DNA from: JABDQA01 sp963759125
GTDB taxonomy: Bacteria; Desulfobacterota; Desulfobulbia; Desulfobulbales; Desulfocapsaceae
Direction: 5' to 3'
Length of the DNA: 64,000 nucleotides
NCBI GenBank assembly: GCA_963759125.1
Contig: CAVWXN010000009.1
Location: forward strand, 248,001-312,000
A program made the position numbers and the translations under genes. The notes beneath the pieces are model-generated. The model was not told the DNA's origin. It saw only the letters and a list, made by a program, of their open reading frames with translations, and made no database searches. Shown here piece by piece: positions 26,322-34,617 of this stretch; positions within the stretch are counted from its first letter, which is position 1; each line of letters begins with the position of its first letter.

Positions 26322-27650
26322 ATGACGTTTGACGGCGGCTACAACGTAATGCTCGAAGGAGCACCCTCAACGGGAATCGCGACTTACCAGAAACCCGAAC
26401 TACTCTATCTCCCTCTTTTTTCGGACTCGCTCGATTTTTCCCTGCTGCAGGTGGAGCATGGTGAAGCGGTAAAAAAGGGGCAGATTCTGGCCAGAGATCC
26501 CATCAACTATTCCGTACCCCTGTTGGCACCAATGGACGGCACTGTCAACCTGGAGCTTGCTGAACGACATATCACCCTGGAAAATCTGTCCTCGGCCAAG
26601 GAAGGGACAGATAAACCGTTGGAGGATGAAAGTCAGCGCCAGACCCTGCTCCGGCTCGGTGTCTGGTCCTCCCTGGCCAGAGTTGACTCCGGCAGAGTCC
26701 CAGACCCGGACAACACTCCTGAGTGTCTTGTCATCCCGTTATCAAGATTGGAACCGTTCTTTCCCGCTGCCGAGACCCTGCTCAAAGATGCGATAGATCA
26801 ATTCGGTGTTGGGCTCGATCTTTTCCACAAAATGCTGGAAGATGCGCAAGTCTTTCTGATCTGTGCCGAATCTGACTCAGCCCTAAAGACCCAGATCCAA
26901 AGTTTAGCGGCATCGCGCACCGATTGGCTCAAGCTTTTCGAGGTTCCGAACACTTATCCTTTCGATTCACCTGCCTTGGCCGCACAACTGAACGATCTCA
27001 ATCCTGAAAAGACCTGGACTACAGATCTGCAGACAATTCTGGCGGCGCGGGCCGCTATCGAGGAAAACCATCCTTTTGTCAAACGGATCATCTCCATCAG
27101 TGGCCCGATGGCCGATACTCCCTGTCACCATCAATTGCCGATAGGTTACCCGCTCTCGGACCTGGGTTTCAGAAACGGCTCCAAACCGCTGCGGCTCATC
27201 AGCGGAGGCGTGTTGACTGGGGCAACGGTCGCTGCTGAGCAGTTAGGTCTCGACTGCAGCTGCCAGGCTCTCAATGTGCTGGAAGAAATGACCGAGCGCG
27301 AGGTACTCGCCTTTGTCCAGCCTGGTTTCACCAAACGATCATACTCCAATACATTTGCCAGCTTTTTCAAACCACTTTTCACAGAAAAATCTACCACTGC
27401 GCTGGGCGGCGAAGCCCGCCCCTGTGTGTTCTGTGGATTCTGTGAAAGCGTCTGCCCGGCGGGAATCATTCCGCATCTCATCTACCGGTACCTGGATAAT
27501 GACAGGCCCGAAGATGCCTACCGGGTAGAGTTTGAAAAATGTATAGACTGCGGTCTCTGCTCTTATGTCTGCGTATCGAAGATCAACCATCTCGAACTAT
27601 TCAGAGCTGAGCGGCAGCGGGCCATAGCTGAATCGATTGAGGGTGAGTGA
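26322..27650 (+). CDS. nqrA: NqrA-like subunit retaining two RnfC-type 4Fe-4S motifs
   Basis: This is a 442-residue peripheral subunit, the length of NqrA. The N-terminal part has the NqrA/RnfC barrel-sandwich region (VEHGEAVKKGQILARD, then APMDGTV). RLISGGVLTGATV matches the NqrA core. NqrA proteins carry only a relic of a ferredoxin domain near their C-terminus. Here both motifs are complete: Cys368-Cys371-Cys374-Cys378 in CVFCGFCESVCPAG and Cys407-Cys410-Cys413-Cys417 in CIDCGLCSYVC. The stretch between them (IIPHLIYRYLDNDRPEDAYR) aligns with the NqrA segment ILPTLLLRDL. It therefore combines NqrA and RnfC features. It heads an eight-gene operon. The RnfC alternative is less likely because the next four genes are Nqr-like. 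Confidence 0.8.
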   Translation: MTFDGGYNVMLEGAPSTGIATYQKPELLYLPLFSDSLDFSLLQVEHGEAVKKGQILARDPINYSVPLLAPMDGTVNLELAERHITLENLSSAKEGTDKPLEDESQRQTLLRLGVWSSLARVDSGRVPDPDNTPECLVIPLSRLEPFFPAAETLLKDAIDQFGVGLDLFHKMLEDAQVFLICAESDSALKTQIQSLAASRTDWLKLFEVPNTYPFDSPALAAQLNDLNPEKTWTTDLQTILAARAAIEENHPFVKRIISISGPMADTPCHHQLPIGYPLSDLGFRNGSKPLRLISGGVLTGATVAAEQLGLDCSCQALNVLEEMTEREVLAFVQPGFTKRSYSNTFASFFKPLFTEKSTTALGGEARPCVFCGFCESVCPAGIIPHLIYRYLDNDRPEDAYRVEFEKCIDCGLCSYVCVSKINHLELFRAERQRAIAESIEGE

Positions 27651-27660
27651 GGGCCAAGGT

Positions 27661-27682
27661 GCCCGCCCCAGTCAGGGCGGGC
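27661..27682 (+). promoter_or_regulatory. Intercistronic hairpin between nqrA and nqrB
   Basis: Perfect arms gcccgccc and gggcgggc surround a six-base loop. No T run follows, so it is more likely an mRNA-stabilising or processing hairpin than a terminator. It could set the nqrA:nqrB ratio. Confidence 0.6.
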
Positions 27683-27728
27683 CACGGTCGTCACCGCATT
27701 TAGTTAACACGGTGTCAAGGAAACAGGC

Positions 27729-28820
27729 ATGAAATGGCTTTCTGATTTGTTCGACTCGTTCAGGCCGCAATTTGAAAAACGAGGAAATCTCGCTTTTCTC
27801 AAGCCGCTCTACGAGGCTATCGAGTTCATTTTCTTCTACCCACCGGCCCGCACGGCAACGGCTCCGCACGTCAGGGACCCGCTGGATATCAAGCGCTACA
27901 TGAGCATTGTCATCGTCGCCCTGTTGCCCAGCATCTGTGCCTCAATCTGGTTTTTCGGGCCGCGTATCCTGTTGATGATACTGGTTTCCTATGCGGTGGG
28001 AGGTCTGGTCGAAGTTATTTTCGCCTGCATCAGGAAAACCGAAATTCACGAGGGCTTCTTTGTTACCGGCATCCTCTTTCCACTTATCCTGCCCCCGGCC
28101 ACACCGCTCTGGGTGGTGGCTGTAGGTATTTTTGTCGGAGTCTTTTTCGGTAAAGAGGTGTTCGGCGGCACCGGCCACAATATATTCAACCCGGCCCTGG
28201 TCGGCAGGCTGTTTATTACTATCTCCTTTCCGACCATTCTGACCAGCGGCTGGACCACCCCGGGCGCCTGGCGCGGCGCGGTTGATGCCGTCTCCTCCGC
28301 CACCCCGATGGCCCTCGCCAAAACCCAGGGTATACTGACTCCAGCGACCGATCTTCTGATGGGGATCCCCTCGGGCAGTGTCGGCGAAACTTTCCGGCTC
28401 GGCATCATAGTCGGCGGGATCTTCCTGATGCTCACCAGGGTGAGCAACTGGCGGGTTCCGGTGTCCTATCTCGCCTCGGTATTCATTTTTGCTTTTCTTG
28501 CGGGTCTCTTCGGCTGGGCGCCGTCACCTGCAGAGGGAAGTGTGTCACCATTCAGTTTCGCTCTATTTCATCTGCTGGGTGGCTCCGTACTGTTTGGCGC
28601 CATGTTCATGTCCTGCGATCCGGTGACCTCACCGTATACCGTTCCCGGGAAATTTATTTTCGGTATCGGCTGCGGCCTTCTAACCGTATTAATCCGCGTG
28701 TTTTCGGGCTATGTCGAAGGGGTAATGTTCAGCATCGTAATCATGAATTCGTTTACCCCATTGATTGACCATGTGATAATTTCGATGCGTTATAAGAACG
28801 TGGAAACTATAGAGAATTAA
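27729..28820 (+). CDS. nqrB: Na+-translocating NADH:quinone reductase subunit B
   Basis: This is a 363-residue membrane protein with about ten hydrophobic segments. The NqrB N-terminal signature APHVRDPLDIKRYMSIVIV is present and is absent from short RnfD proteins. EGFFVTGILFPLILPP and FGKEVFGGTGHNIFNPALVG match the NqrB core. DAVSSATPMALA holds the predicted covalent FMN site, Thr192, of the Dxx(S/T)(G/S)AT type used by the flavin transferase ApbE. In Nqr this subunit carries FMN and riboflavin and forms part of the Na+ path. It follows nqrA by 78 bp. Confidence 0.9.
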   Translation: MKWLSDLFDSFRPQFEKRGNLAFLKPLYEAIEFIFFYPPARTATAPHVRDPLDIKRYMSIVIVALLPSICASIWFFGPRILLMILVSYAVGGLVEVIFACIRKTEIHEGFFVTGILFPLILPPATPLWVVAVGIFVGVFFGKEVFGGTGHNIFNPALVGRLFITISFPTILTSGWTTPGAWRGAVDAVSSATPMALAKTQGILTPATDLLMGIPSGSVGETFRLGIIVGGIFLMLTRVSNWRVPVSYLASVFIFAFLAGLFGWAPSPAEGSVSPFSFALFHLLGGSVLFGAMFMSCDPVTSPYTVPGKFIFGIGCGLLTVLIRVFSGYVEGVMFSIVIMNSFTPLIDHVIISMRYKNVETIEN

Positions 28821-28849
28821 ATGTCCAAGTTTTAGATCGGAGAGATGGC

Positions 28850-29422
28850 GTGATAGATAAAATCAAGATGATCGGCTTCGTCCTGGTGTTTGGCGTATTC
28901 TGGTCCACAGCCTTGGTGGCCGTCGACACGATGACTGGCCCCAGGATTGAAAAGTATCTGCTCGAGAAAAAGCGCAAGAAAGTCCTCGAAGCCCTGGTTA
29001 TTCCCTATGAGGCTGACACCATCGAAGAAGTGTTCACCACCAATGTCAAGACTGAGGAATTCGACGGCAAGACCATCTACACCGCTGAAGACGGCAGTAT
29101 TGCCTTCGAATTCTCCGGCCCCGCTTCCCAGGGACCAATAAGCGGTATCATTGCCCTGTCCCCCGACAAGGAGGCGATCAAGGGTATTGCCATGATTCAG
29201 CAGAATGAAACCCCAGGCCTGGGTAGCCGGGTGCTGGCTGCCGACAACCTGATCAACTTCAGGGATAAAAAAGTGGTTCCAAAATTGTTGATCGTTGCCG
29301 CCGGAACCGCGTCAGCCGACAATGAGGTCGATGCAATCACCGGGGCAACCCTTACCAGCAAGGCCCTGGAGAGAAATATCAACAAGAACGTCCAAGCAAC
29401 CAAAACTCTGATCGGTCAGTAG
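28850..29422 (+). CDS. nqrC: Na+-translocating NADH:quinone reductase subunit C
   Basis: This is a 190-residue protein with a GTG start, one N-terminal transmembrane helix (KMIGFVLVFGVFWSTALVAV) and a periplasmic FMN-binding domain. NETPGLGSRV and DAITGATLTS are the family motifs; Thr167 is the predicted phosphoester-bound FMN site. It is shorter than the NqrC of Vibrio (about 257 residues) and close in size to RnfG, which is homologous. The nqrB and nqrD neighbours settle the name. No apbE flavin transferase gene is in the window, so one must lie elsewhere. Confidence 0.85.
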   Translation: MIDKIKMIGFVLVFGVFWSTALVAVDTMTGPRIEKYLLEKKRKKVLEALVIPYEADTIEEVFTTNVKTEEFDGKTIYTAEDGSIAFEFSGPASQGPISGIIALSPDKEAIKGIAMIQQNETPGLGSRVLAADNLINFRDKKVVPKLLIVAAGTASADNEVDAITGATLTSKALERNINKNVQATKTLIGQ

Positions 29423-29425
29423 AAC

Positions 29426-30055
29426 ATGAATCTAAAAGAGATTTTCGGAAAGAAAGGCGCTAAGACCATCAAGAACGGGATCTGGCGGGAACACCCGATC
29501 AGTTCGGCGACGCTCGGCATATGCTCCGCCCTGGCCATCTCGAACAAGGTGGAAAACGCCATCGCCATGAGTGCGGGGGTGATCTTCGTTCTCATTCTCA
29601 CCGCCATTATTATTTCCCTGCTCAGAAAGATCATACCGTCGCGGGTCCGCATCATCATCTACATGATCACCATTGCCTCGGGCGTGACCATTGTCGATCT
29701 TGTCCTCAAAGCCTACTGGCCAACAGTGAGTGAGGCAATGGGTCCCTACGTGCCGCTGATCATTACCAACTGCATCATCATGGGCCGGGCCGAGGCTTTC
29801 TTTGTGCAGAACCCTCCCAAACTCGCATTAATAGATGCCTTGGCAAACGGATTAGCCTACACCTACACATTGATGGCCATTGCCATCTTCAGGGAGATAT
29901 TTGCCTTCGGCACCCTGCTTGGGGTCAAAATCACCCCGGCCGGATGGGTTGACTGGGTGGTTCTGGCCGCACCTGCCGGGGCCTTTTTCGTACTCGGCGT
30001 GTTCCTCTGGATAACCAGAACCTTGGCGGGAGTGGAACCGCCGGGCAAAGGCTGA
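29426..30055 (+). CDS. nqrD: Na+-translocating NADH:quinone reductase subunit D
   Basis: This is a 209-residue integral membrane protein with six predicted helices. HPISSATLGICSALAISNK and VPLIITNCIIMGRAEAFF are the two half-repeats, and each holds the conserved membrane Cys that, with those of NqrE, binds a 2Fe-2S cluster midway through the membrane. VRIIIYMITIASGVTIVDLV matches NqrD more closely than RnfE. It starts 3 bp after the nqrC stop. Confidence 0.9.
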   Translation: MNLKEIFGKKGAKTIKNGIWREHPISSATLGICSALAISNKVENAIAMSAGVIFVLILTAIIISLLRKIIPSRVRIIIYMITIASGVTIVDLVLKAYWPTVSEAMGPYVPLIITNCIIMGRAEAFFVQNPPKLALIDALANGLAYTYTLMAIAIFREIFAFGTLLGVKITPAGWVDWVVLAAPAGAFFVLGVFLWITRTLAGVEPPGKG

Positions 30056-30082
30056 TAAAAAGAAAAGCACAAGGGCGTTACC

Positions 30083-30667
30083 ATGGGCGAAACATCATTA
30101 TTATCGATCTTCATCACCGCACTTCTGATCCAGAACGTGGCACTTTATTACCTGCTGGGTATGTGCCCCTTCGTGGCCCTGTCCCGAAGTCTGACCACCG
30201 CCTTCGGCATGGGTGCGGCAGTCATTTTCGTGGTCACCCTGACCTCGTCTGCCAACTGGGCCATCTACCAGGTTCTCGAGGCCACCGGCAGCCAGATCAT
30301 TCAGTATATCGTGTTCATCATCGTCATTGCTGCCTGTGTGCAGCTGGTGGAAATGATCATGGAGCGGTTCTTTCCAGCTTTGCAGGCCTCGTTCGGAATT
30401 TTTCTGCCGCTGATCACGGTGAACTGTACCGTGCTGTTCATTTCCTTGAAAGTGACCACGGTTGACAACCTGTCGTACATACAGGCGGTGGTCTATTCGA
30501 TCTCGGCGGCAATTGGGTTCTGGCTGGCGATGATCATGGTGGCCGCCATTTATGAAAAACTCGATCTCATCGGCAAGGTGCCCAAAGGGCTGCAGGGTCC
30601 TGGCATCATAATGATAATTACCGGAATCATCGCGCTGGCCTTCATGGGCTTCAGCGGTATGGTATGA
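30083..30667 (+). CDS. nqrE: Na+-translocating NADH:quinone reductase subunit E
   Basis: This is a 194-residue integral membrane protein with six helices, inverted in topology relative to NqrD. LIQNVALYYLLGMCPFVALS and FGIFLPLITVNCTVLFISL hold the two conserved cluster Cys residues. GLQGPGIIMIITGIIALAFM at the end is typical of NqrE. It lies 27 bp after nqrD. NqrD and NqrE together shuttle an electron across the membrane to drive Na+ movement. Confidence 0.9.
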   Translation: MGETSLLSIFITALLIQNVALYYLLGMCPFVALSRSLTTAFGMGAAVIFVVTLTSSANWAIYQVLEATGSQIIQYIVFIIVIAACVQLVEMIMERFFPALQASFGIFLPLITVNCTVLFISLKVTTVDNLSYIQAVVYSISAAIGFWLAMIMVAAIYEKLDLIGKVPKGLQGPGIIMIITGIIALAFMGFSGMV

Positions 30668-30751
30668 TAGCCGTAGAATTGTAAACCCTATGAAAATGAA
30701 ACTCACCTTTTCACCATCACCTGAACCCATGGGAGCCCCTGCAGAATAATT

Positions 30752-31714
30752 ATGGAAACGCTACTTCCTATCGGGATAATTACCGCGATACTGTTTACCC
30801 TGACCGTCATTCTTCTGATTGCCGACAAATTTCTTGTCTCCTACGGTGACTGCAAAGTCTCCGTGGCGGACGAAGACGGGGACAAGGAATTCACTGTCCA
30901 GGGCGGCGCCACCCTATTGTCGATTCTGATCGACCAGGGCATGGAGATACCAGCCTCCTGTGCCGGGCGAGGCAGCTGCGGCTTCTGTAAACTCAACGTC
31001 AAGAGTGGCGGCGGCGATATTCTACCCACCGAAGAAATGTTCATCAGCAAAGATGAGCAGAAGAGGGGTACCCGCCTCGCCTGCCAGGTTAAAGTTAAAG
31101 AAGATATCGAACTCTTTGTCCCCGATCTGATCAGCACCGTCAAAGGCATGTCCGAAAGCGATGCCTTTGACACCCGCTCGAAATGGACCTTTGAGCGTGA
31201 GGGCAAAATACAGGTGGCTGAGGACAAGAAAACTCCGAAGCTGAACCGCAAGGAGAGGAATCAGGTCCTTGATATCGTCGACAAACATAGAGACAACCCG
31301 GGACCGATCCTGCCCATTCTCCACGATGTCAGCGCGACCTTCAACTATCTACCCGAAGCGGTGCTGCGCCAGGTCTCCAAAGAAATGGACATGCCGCTTT
31401 CCAAGATCTTCAGGATTGCCACCTTCTACAATCTGTTCAGTCTCGATCCAGTCGGCAAATACAAAATAACCGTCTGTACCGGTACAGCGTGTCATGTCAG
31501 GGGCGCCGAGGGCATCATCGAGGCCTTTGAACCCCTGCTCGGCATCAAGTGCGGTGAAACCACCGAGGACATGATGTTCACTCTCGATGAAGTCAGATGT
31601 ATCGGCTGCTGTGGACTGGCACCGGTATTGACGGTCAATGAAGATGTGCAGGGTCCTATGACCAAGAAAAAAGTCCCCGAATTGTTAAAAGATATAAAGA
31701 ATAACGCGCAATAA
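30752..31714 (+). CDS. NqrF N-terminal domain fused to a NuoE/HydC-like domain
   Basis: This is a 320-residue fusion. Residues 1-27 form a membrane anchor. Residues 34-125 are the NqrF 2Fe-2S domain: Cys70, Cys76, Cys79 and Cys111 in CAGRGSCGFCKLNVKSGGGD and RLACQV. Where NqrF continues with an FAD/NADH-binding ferredoxin-reductase domain, this protein instead has a NuoE-type thioredoxin-like domain (residues about 165-315). That domain has Cys242 and Cys247 in VCTGTACHVRG, and Cys283 and Cys287 in CIGCCGLAP, the ligands of a second 2Fe-2S cluster. Electrons should flow NuoF-like flavin, NuoE cluster, NqrF cluster, membrane. The frame is continuous, so this is not an assembly join. I am not aware of this fusion being described. 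Confidence 0.9.
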   Translation: METLLPIGIITAILFTLTVILLIADKFLVSYGDCKVSVADEDGDKEFTVQGGATLLSILIDQGMEIPASCAGRGSCGFCKLNVKSGGGDILPTEEMFISKDEQKRGTRLACQVKVKEDIELFVPDLISTVKGMSESDAFDTRSKWTFEREGKIQVAEDKKTPKLNRKERNQVLDIVDKHRDNPGPILPILHDVSATFNYLPEAVLRQVSKEMDMPLSKIFRIATFYNLFSLDPVGKYKITVCTGTACHVRGAEGIIEAFEPLLGIKCGETTEDMMFTLDEVRCIGCCGLAPVLTVNEDVQGPMTKKKVPELLKDIKNNAQ

Positions 31715-31736
31715 AAAGTCTACCAGCAACCAGCTT

Positions 31737-33638
31737 ATGGAACAGGAAACAACTACACGCGTGACACCGATCAGCGCGCCGTCGGAAATGACGGCAATGA
31801 AAGAACAATGCAAGGGCGCTCTGGACAGACGGAAAACCACTTTCCGCGTCTGTGCCGGAACTGCCTGCATCGCCGGCGGCTCACTGGATGTTTATGAAGA
31901 GTTAAAAAATCAAATCAAGCAACGTGGCATCGACGTCGATGTCGAACTGCTTTTCGAAGGTGGGGAAACCGAAGCTGGTGCCAGTAAAAGCGGTTGCCAT
32001 GGTTTCTGCCAGATGGGCCCGCTGGTACGCATCGAGCCCCAGGGAACTTTCTACAACAAGGTGAAAGTCGATGATGTTCCCAACATCATCTCGGCTACCC
32101 TGGAAGATCAGGGCGTGGTAGAGGAGCTGCTGTTCGAAAACCAGGATGGCAGCCGGGCCGCCACTGAAAAAGAAGTGCCCTTTTATGCCGGCCAGAAGCG
32201 CATCGTCCTGGGCGGCTGCGGAACGATCAACCCGGAGGACATCCGTAACTACTTTGCCGTAGACGGCTATCAGGCGCTGGCCAAATGCCTTCAGGATATG
32301 ACTCCTGAAGATGTGGTCGAAGAAGTGAAAAAATCGGGACTCAGGGGACGCGGAGGAGGCGGCTTCCCGGCCGGTAGAAAATGGGAATCGGCCGCCAAGG
32401 CGACCGGACGGCCCAAATACATTATCTGCAACGCCGACGAAGGCGACCCCGGTGCCTTTATGGATCGCTCGCTGATCGAAGGCAACCCCCAGTCCGTTAT
32501 TGAAGGCATGATCATATCTGCCTACGGTGTCGGGGCCAAATATGGCGTCGTCTATGTCAGGGCGGAATATCCGCTGGCCGTTACCAGGCTCTTCCTGGCC
32601 CTCGACCAGGCCCGCGAATACGGTTTGCTTGGCGAGAACATCATGGGATCCGGGTTCGATTTCGATATCGAGGTTTTCCAGGGCGCCGGTGCCTTTGTCT
32701 GCGGCGAGTCCAGTGCTCTGCGCGCCTCGATTGAAGGGCTGCCGGGTGAACCCACCGCCAAGTACGACCATGCCACGGACAAGGGGCTGTGGGAAAAGCC
32801 GACGGTGCTCAACAACGTCGAGACCTTTGCCAACGTGCCGATCATCATCAACCAGGGCGCCGACTGGTACGCCTCGATGGGCACCGAGAACAGCAAGGGA
32901 ACCAAGGTCTTCTCGCTGGTCGGCAATATTGTCAATACCGGTCTGATTGAAGTGGAAATGGGTACCACCCTGCGCAAGATCATCTTCGATATCGGCGGCG
33001 GCATCCCCGATGGCAAACCGTTTAAAGCGGTACAGACCGGCGGCCCCTCCGGAGGCTGCCTGCCGGCCGAAAAACTGGATATGCCGGTTGACTTCGACCA
33101 GCTTAAAGAGGTCGGATCGATGATGGGCTCCGGCGGCATGATCGTTATGGACGAAGGGGCCTGCGTGGTCAATGTGGCCAAGTATTTCATTGAGTTCTGC
33201 AACGATGAATCGTGCGGTAAATGCATATCCTGCCGCGACGGATCAGCAGCCCTGCTCAATATTCTTGAGCGAATCTGCGAGGGAGAAGGAAGAGAGGAAG
33301 ACCTTGAAACCATGGAAGATCTCTGCCACTGCATAGATGACGCCTCCATGTGCGGTCTCGGCACCTCACTGCCCAACCCGGTCCTGAGCACCCTGCAATA
33401 TTTCAGGGATGAGTATCTGGCCCATATCAAGGACAAAAACTGCCCGGCAAAGGTATGCAAGCCGCTGTTCACCTACGAGGTGATCACCGACAATTGCAAG
33501 AAATGCGGTCTCTGCTTCAGAAACTGCCCATCCGACGCAGTCATCTGGAAGAAGAAAGAAGTTGCCGAAATCATCCAGGACAAATGTGTAAAATGCGGTA
33601 TTTGCAAAGAAGTCTGTAAGTTCGATGCCGTAGAATAA
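31737..33638 (+). CDS. NuoF/HydB/HoxF-like flavoprotein of the NADH module
   Basis: This is a 633-residue protein with HydB-type architecture. Residues about 35-125 form a thioredoxin-like 2Fe-2S domain (Cys39, Cys44, Cys87, Cys91). The NuoF core follows: FMN loop GLRGRGGGGFPAGRKW (201-216), NAD/FMN region CNADEGDPGAFMDRS (231-245), GAGAFVCGESSALRASIEG, and a 4Fe-4S site Cys493/496/499/539 in ESCGKCISCRDG. The C-terminus adds two 4Fe-4S motifs (Cys587-597 and Cys617-627). The DEGDPGAFMDRS form is typical of HydB/HndC electron-bifurcating and related proteins, unlike complex I NuoF (DESEPGTFKDR). It lies 22 bp after the NqrF-NuoE fusion. It should oxidise NADH or run in reverse. Confidence 0.9.
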   Translation: MEQETTTRVTPISAPSEMTAMKEQCKGALDRRKTTFRVCAGTACIAGGSLDVYEELKNQIKQRGIDVDVELLFEGGETEAGASKSGCHGFCQMGPLVRIEPQGTFYNKVKVDDVPNIISATLEDQGVVEELLFENQDGSRAATEKEVPFYAGQKRIVLGGCGTINPEDIRNYFAVDGYQALAKCLQDMTPEDVVEEVKKSGLRGRGGGGFPAGRKWESAAKATGRPKYIICNADEGDPGAFMDRSLIEGNPQSVIEGMIISAYGVGAKYGVVYVRAEYPLAVTRLFLALDQAREYGLLGENIMGSGFDFDIEVFQGAGAFVCGESSALRASIEGLPGEPTAKYDHATDKGLWEKPTVLNNVETFANVPIIINQGADWYASMGTENSKGTKVFSLVGNIVNTGLIEVEMGTTLRKIIFDIGGGIPDGKPFKAVQTGGPSGGCLPAEKLDMPVDFDQLKEVGSMMGSGGMIVMDEGACVVNVAKYFIEFCNDESCGKCISCRDGSAALLNILERICEGEGREEDLETMEDLCHCIDDASMCGLGTSLPNPVLSTLQYFRDEYLAHIKDKNCPAKVCKPLFTYEVITDNCKKCGLCFRNCPSDAVIWKKKEVAEIIQDKCVKCGICKEVCKFDAVE

Positions 33639-33654
33639 TCGAGGAAAACGATAA

Positions 33655-34221
33655 ATGGTTACATTCACGCTCAACGGCAAAGAATTAGAGGTCAAAGAAG
33701 GTACAACCTTACTTGAGGTTGCCCGTGATGAGGGAATCAACATCCCAACCCTGTGCTATCATGAGGAGATGTCCTCCTACGGTGCCTGCCGCCTCTGTCT
33801 GGTTGAAGTAACGAAACGCGGCTGGCCGTCAATCCAGCCCGCCTGCCTCTACCCGGCCCAGAACGGCATCGAGGTCAATACCGATACCGAACGGGTGAGA
33901 AAATCACGCAAGATCCTGCTTGAACTCTACCTGGCACGTTCACCCGATTCCCAGGCAATCATCGATCTGGCCAAGGAATACGGGGTCAGGGACACCAGGT
34001 TCAAGCTCAAGGAAAGTGAACGCAGCGACTGCATTCTCTGCGGACTGTGCGTACGGGCCTGTGCCGAGATTTCAAAGCGGCACGCCATCAGCTTCGCCCA
34101 TCGAGGCAGCAAGCGAGCAATACAGACGCCTTTTGAAGAGCTCGCCGATGTCTGCGTCGGCTGCCAGGCCTGCGCTTTTGTCTGCCCAACCGGAGTAATC
34201 AAAATTGAGGAAGCGGATTAG
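33655..34221 (+). CDS. HoxU/HydA-N/NuoG-N-like Fe-S protein
   Basis: This is a 188-residue ferredoxin-like subunit. Residues 1-80 are a 2Fe-2S domain (Cys34, Cys45, Cys48, Cys64). The second part has two 4Fe-4S motifs: Cys126/129/132/136 in CILCGLCVRACAE and Cys167/170/173/177 in CVGCQACAFVCPTG. The His-Cys 4Fe-4S motif found between these in NuoG, HoxU and HydA is absent (the region reads LARSPDSQAIIDLAKEYG). No H-cluster or molybdopterin domain follows, so it cannot be a hydrogenase or formate dehydrogenase. It is the last gene of the operon, 17 bp after the HydB-like gene. It could be the docking site for soluble ferredoxin. Confidence 0.88.
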   Translation: MVTFTLNGKELEVKEGTTLLEVARDEGINIPTLCYHEEMSSYGACRLCLVEVTKRGWPSIQPACLYPAQNGIEVNTDTERVRKSRKILLELYLARSPDSQAIIDLAKEYGVRDTRFKLKESERSDCILCGLCVRACAEISKRHAISFAHRGSKRAIQTPFEELADVCVGCQACAFVCPTGVIKIEEAD

Positions 34222-34256
34222 CGGCTACTGAACCGCCGCACCGCTGAACAGCGTCG

Positions 34257-34304
34257 AACCCCTGATCCTGCTGATTATCCATCGGCTCAGCAGATCAGGG
34301 GTTT
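34257..34304 (+). terminator. Probable terminator of the nqr-type operon
   Basis: Arms aacccctgatcctgctga and tcagcagatcaggggtt form a long stem around a short loop. A modest T-rich stretch (gtttgctgttt) follows. Confidence 0.65.
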
Positions 34305-34474
34305 GCTGTTTGTGCCGGGTAGCCCATGCAGGCGGAGTCGGACCGGATGGAGGTGAGAACTGGCTTGCGAGGATAGCTCTACTCTGCAGACAAGGGCTGA
34401 TTGATGCTGAGAACCTCTGATTGACGAACCAGGCAGCGGGACTTATAAGTATTATTATCATTTTATCCAAGCGA

Positions 34475-34546
34475 CACTGATGTAAATCGAACCTGCTGCG
34501 CAACAGGGACGCAAAGCCGCGGGTCTTACCGAGACGGCCGGGTTGC
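34475..34546 (+). ncRNA. Candidate c-di-GMP-I (GEMM) riboswitch
   Basis: The 3' half matches the GEMM-I consensus closely: gggacgcaaagcc at 34506-34518, then a stem from cgggtct with agacggccg and gggttgc. Before it, cctgctgcgcaacagg can form the first hairpin with a GCAA loop. The usual ggcaaacc segment on the 5' side is diverged (gtaaatcgaacc), so ligand binding is uncertain and a cGAMP-type or degraded variant is possible. It lies about 70 bp before the small gene at 34618. Confidence 0.6.
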
Positions 34547-34617
34547 TATCTACAATGGTAATCCGGTTATTTATTTCTTCGAGCCACAACAGCCAAGTGG
34601 CAGTTAAAACAAAAGAC

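Noticed and set aside
26322..31714. Reading the operon as a standard Rnf complex (rnfCDGEAB)
   Set aside because: The APHVRDPLDIKR start of the second protein, the NqrD/NqrE motifs, the NqrF-type 2Fe-2S domain and the absence of an RnfB-type protein point to Nqr; only the Fe-S motifs of the first subunit are RnfC-like.
31902..32771. 289-codon minus-strand frame inside the HydB-like gene
   Set aside because: Antisense shadow; the plus strand carries all cluster and cofactor motifs.
31737..34221. Bidirectional or bifurcating hydrogenase locus
   Set aside because: No H-cluster motif and no NiFe hydrogenase subunits are present in the operon or window.
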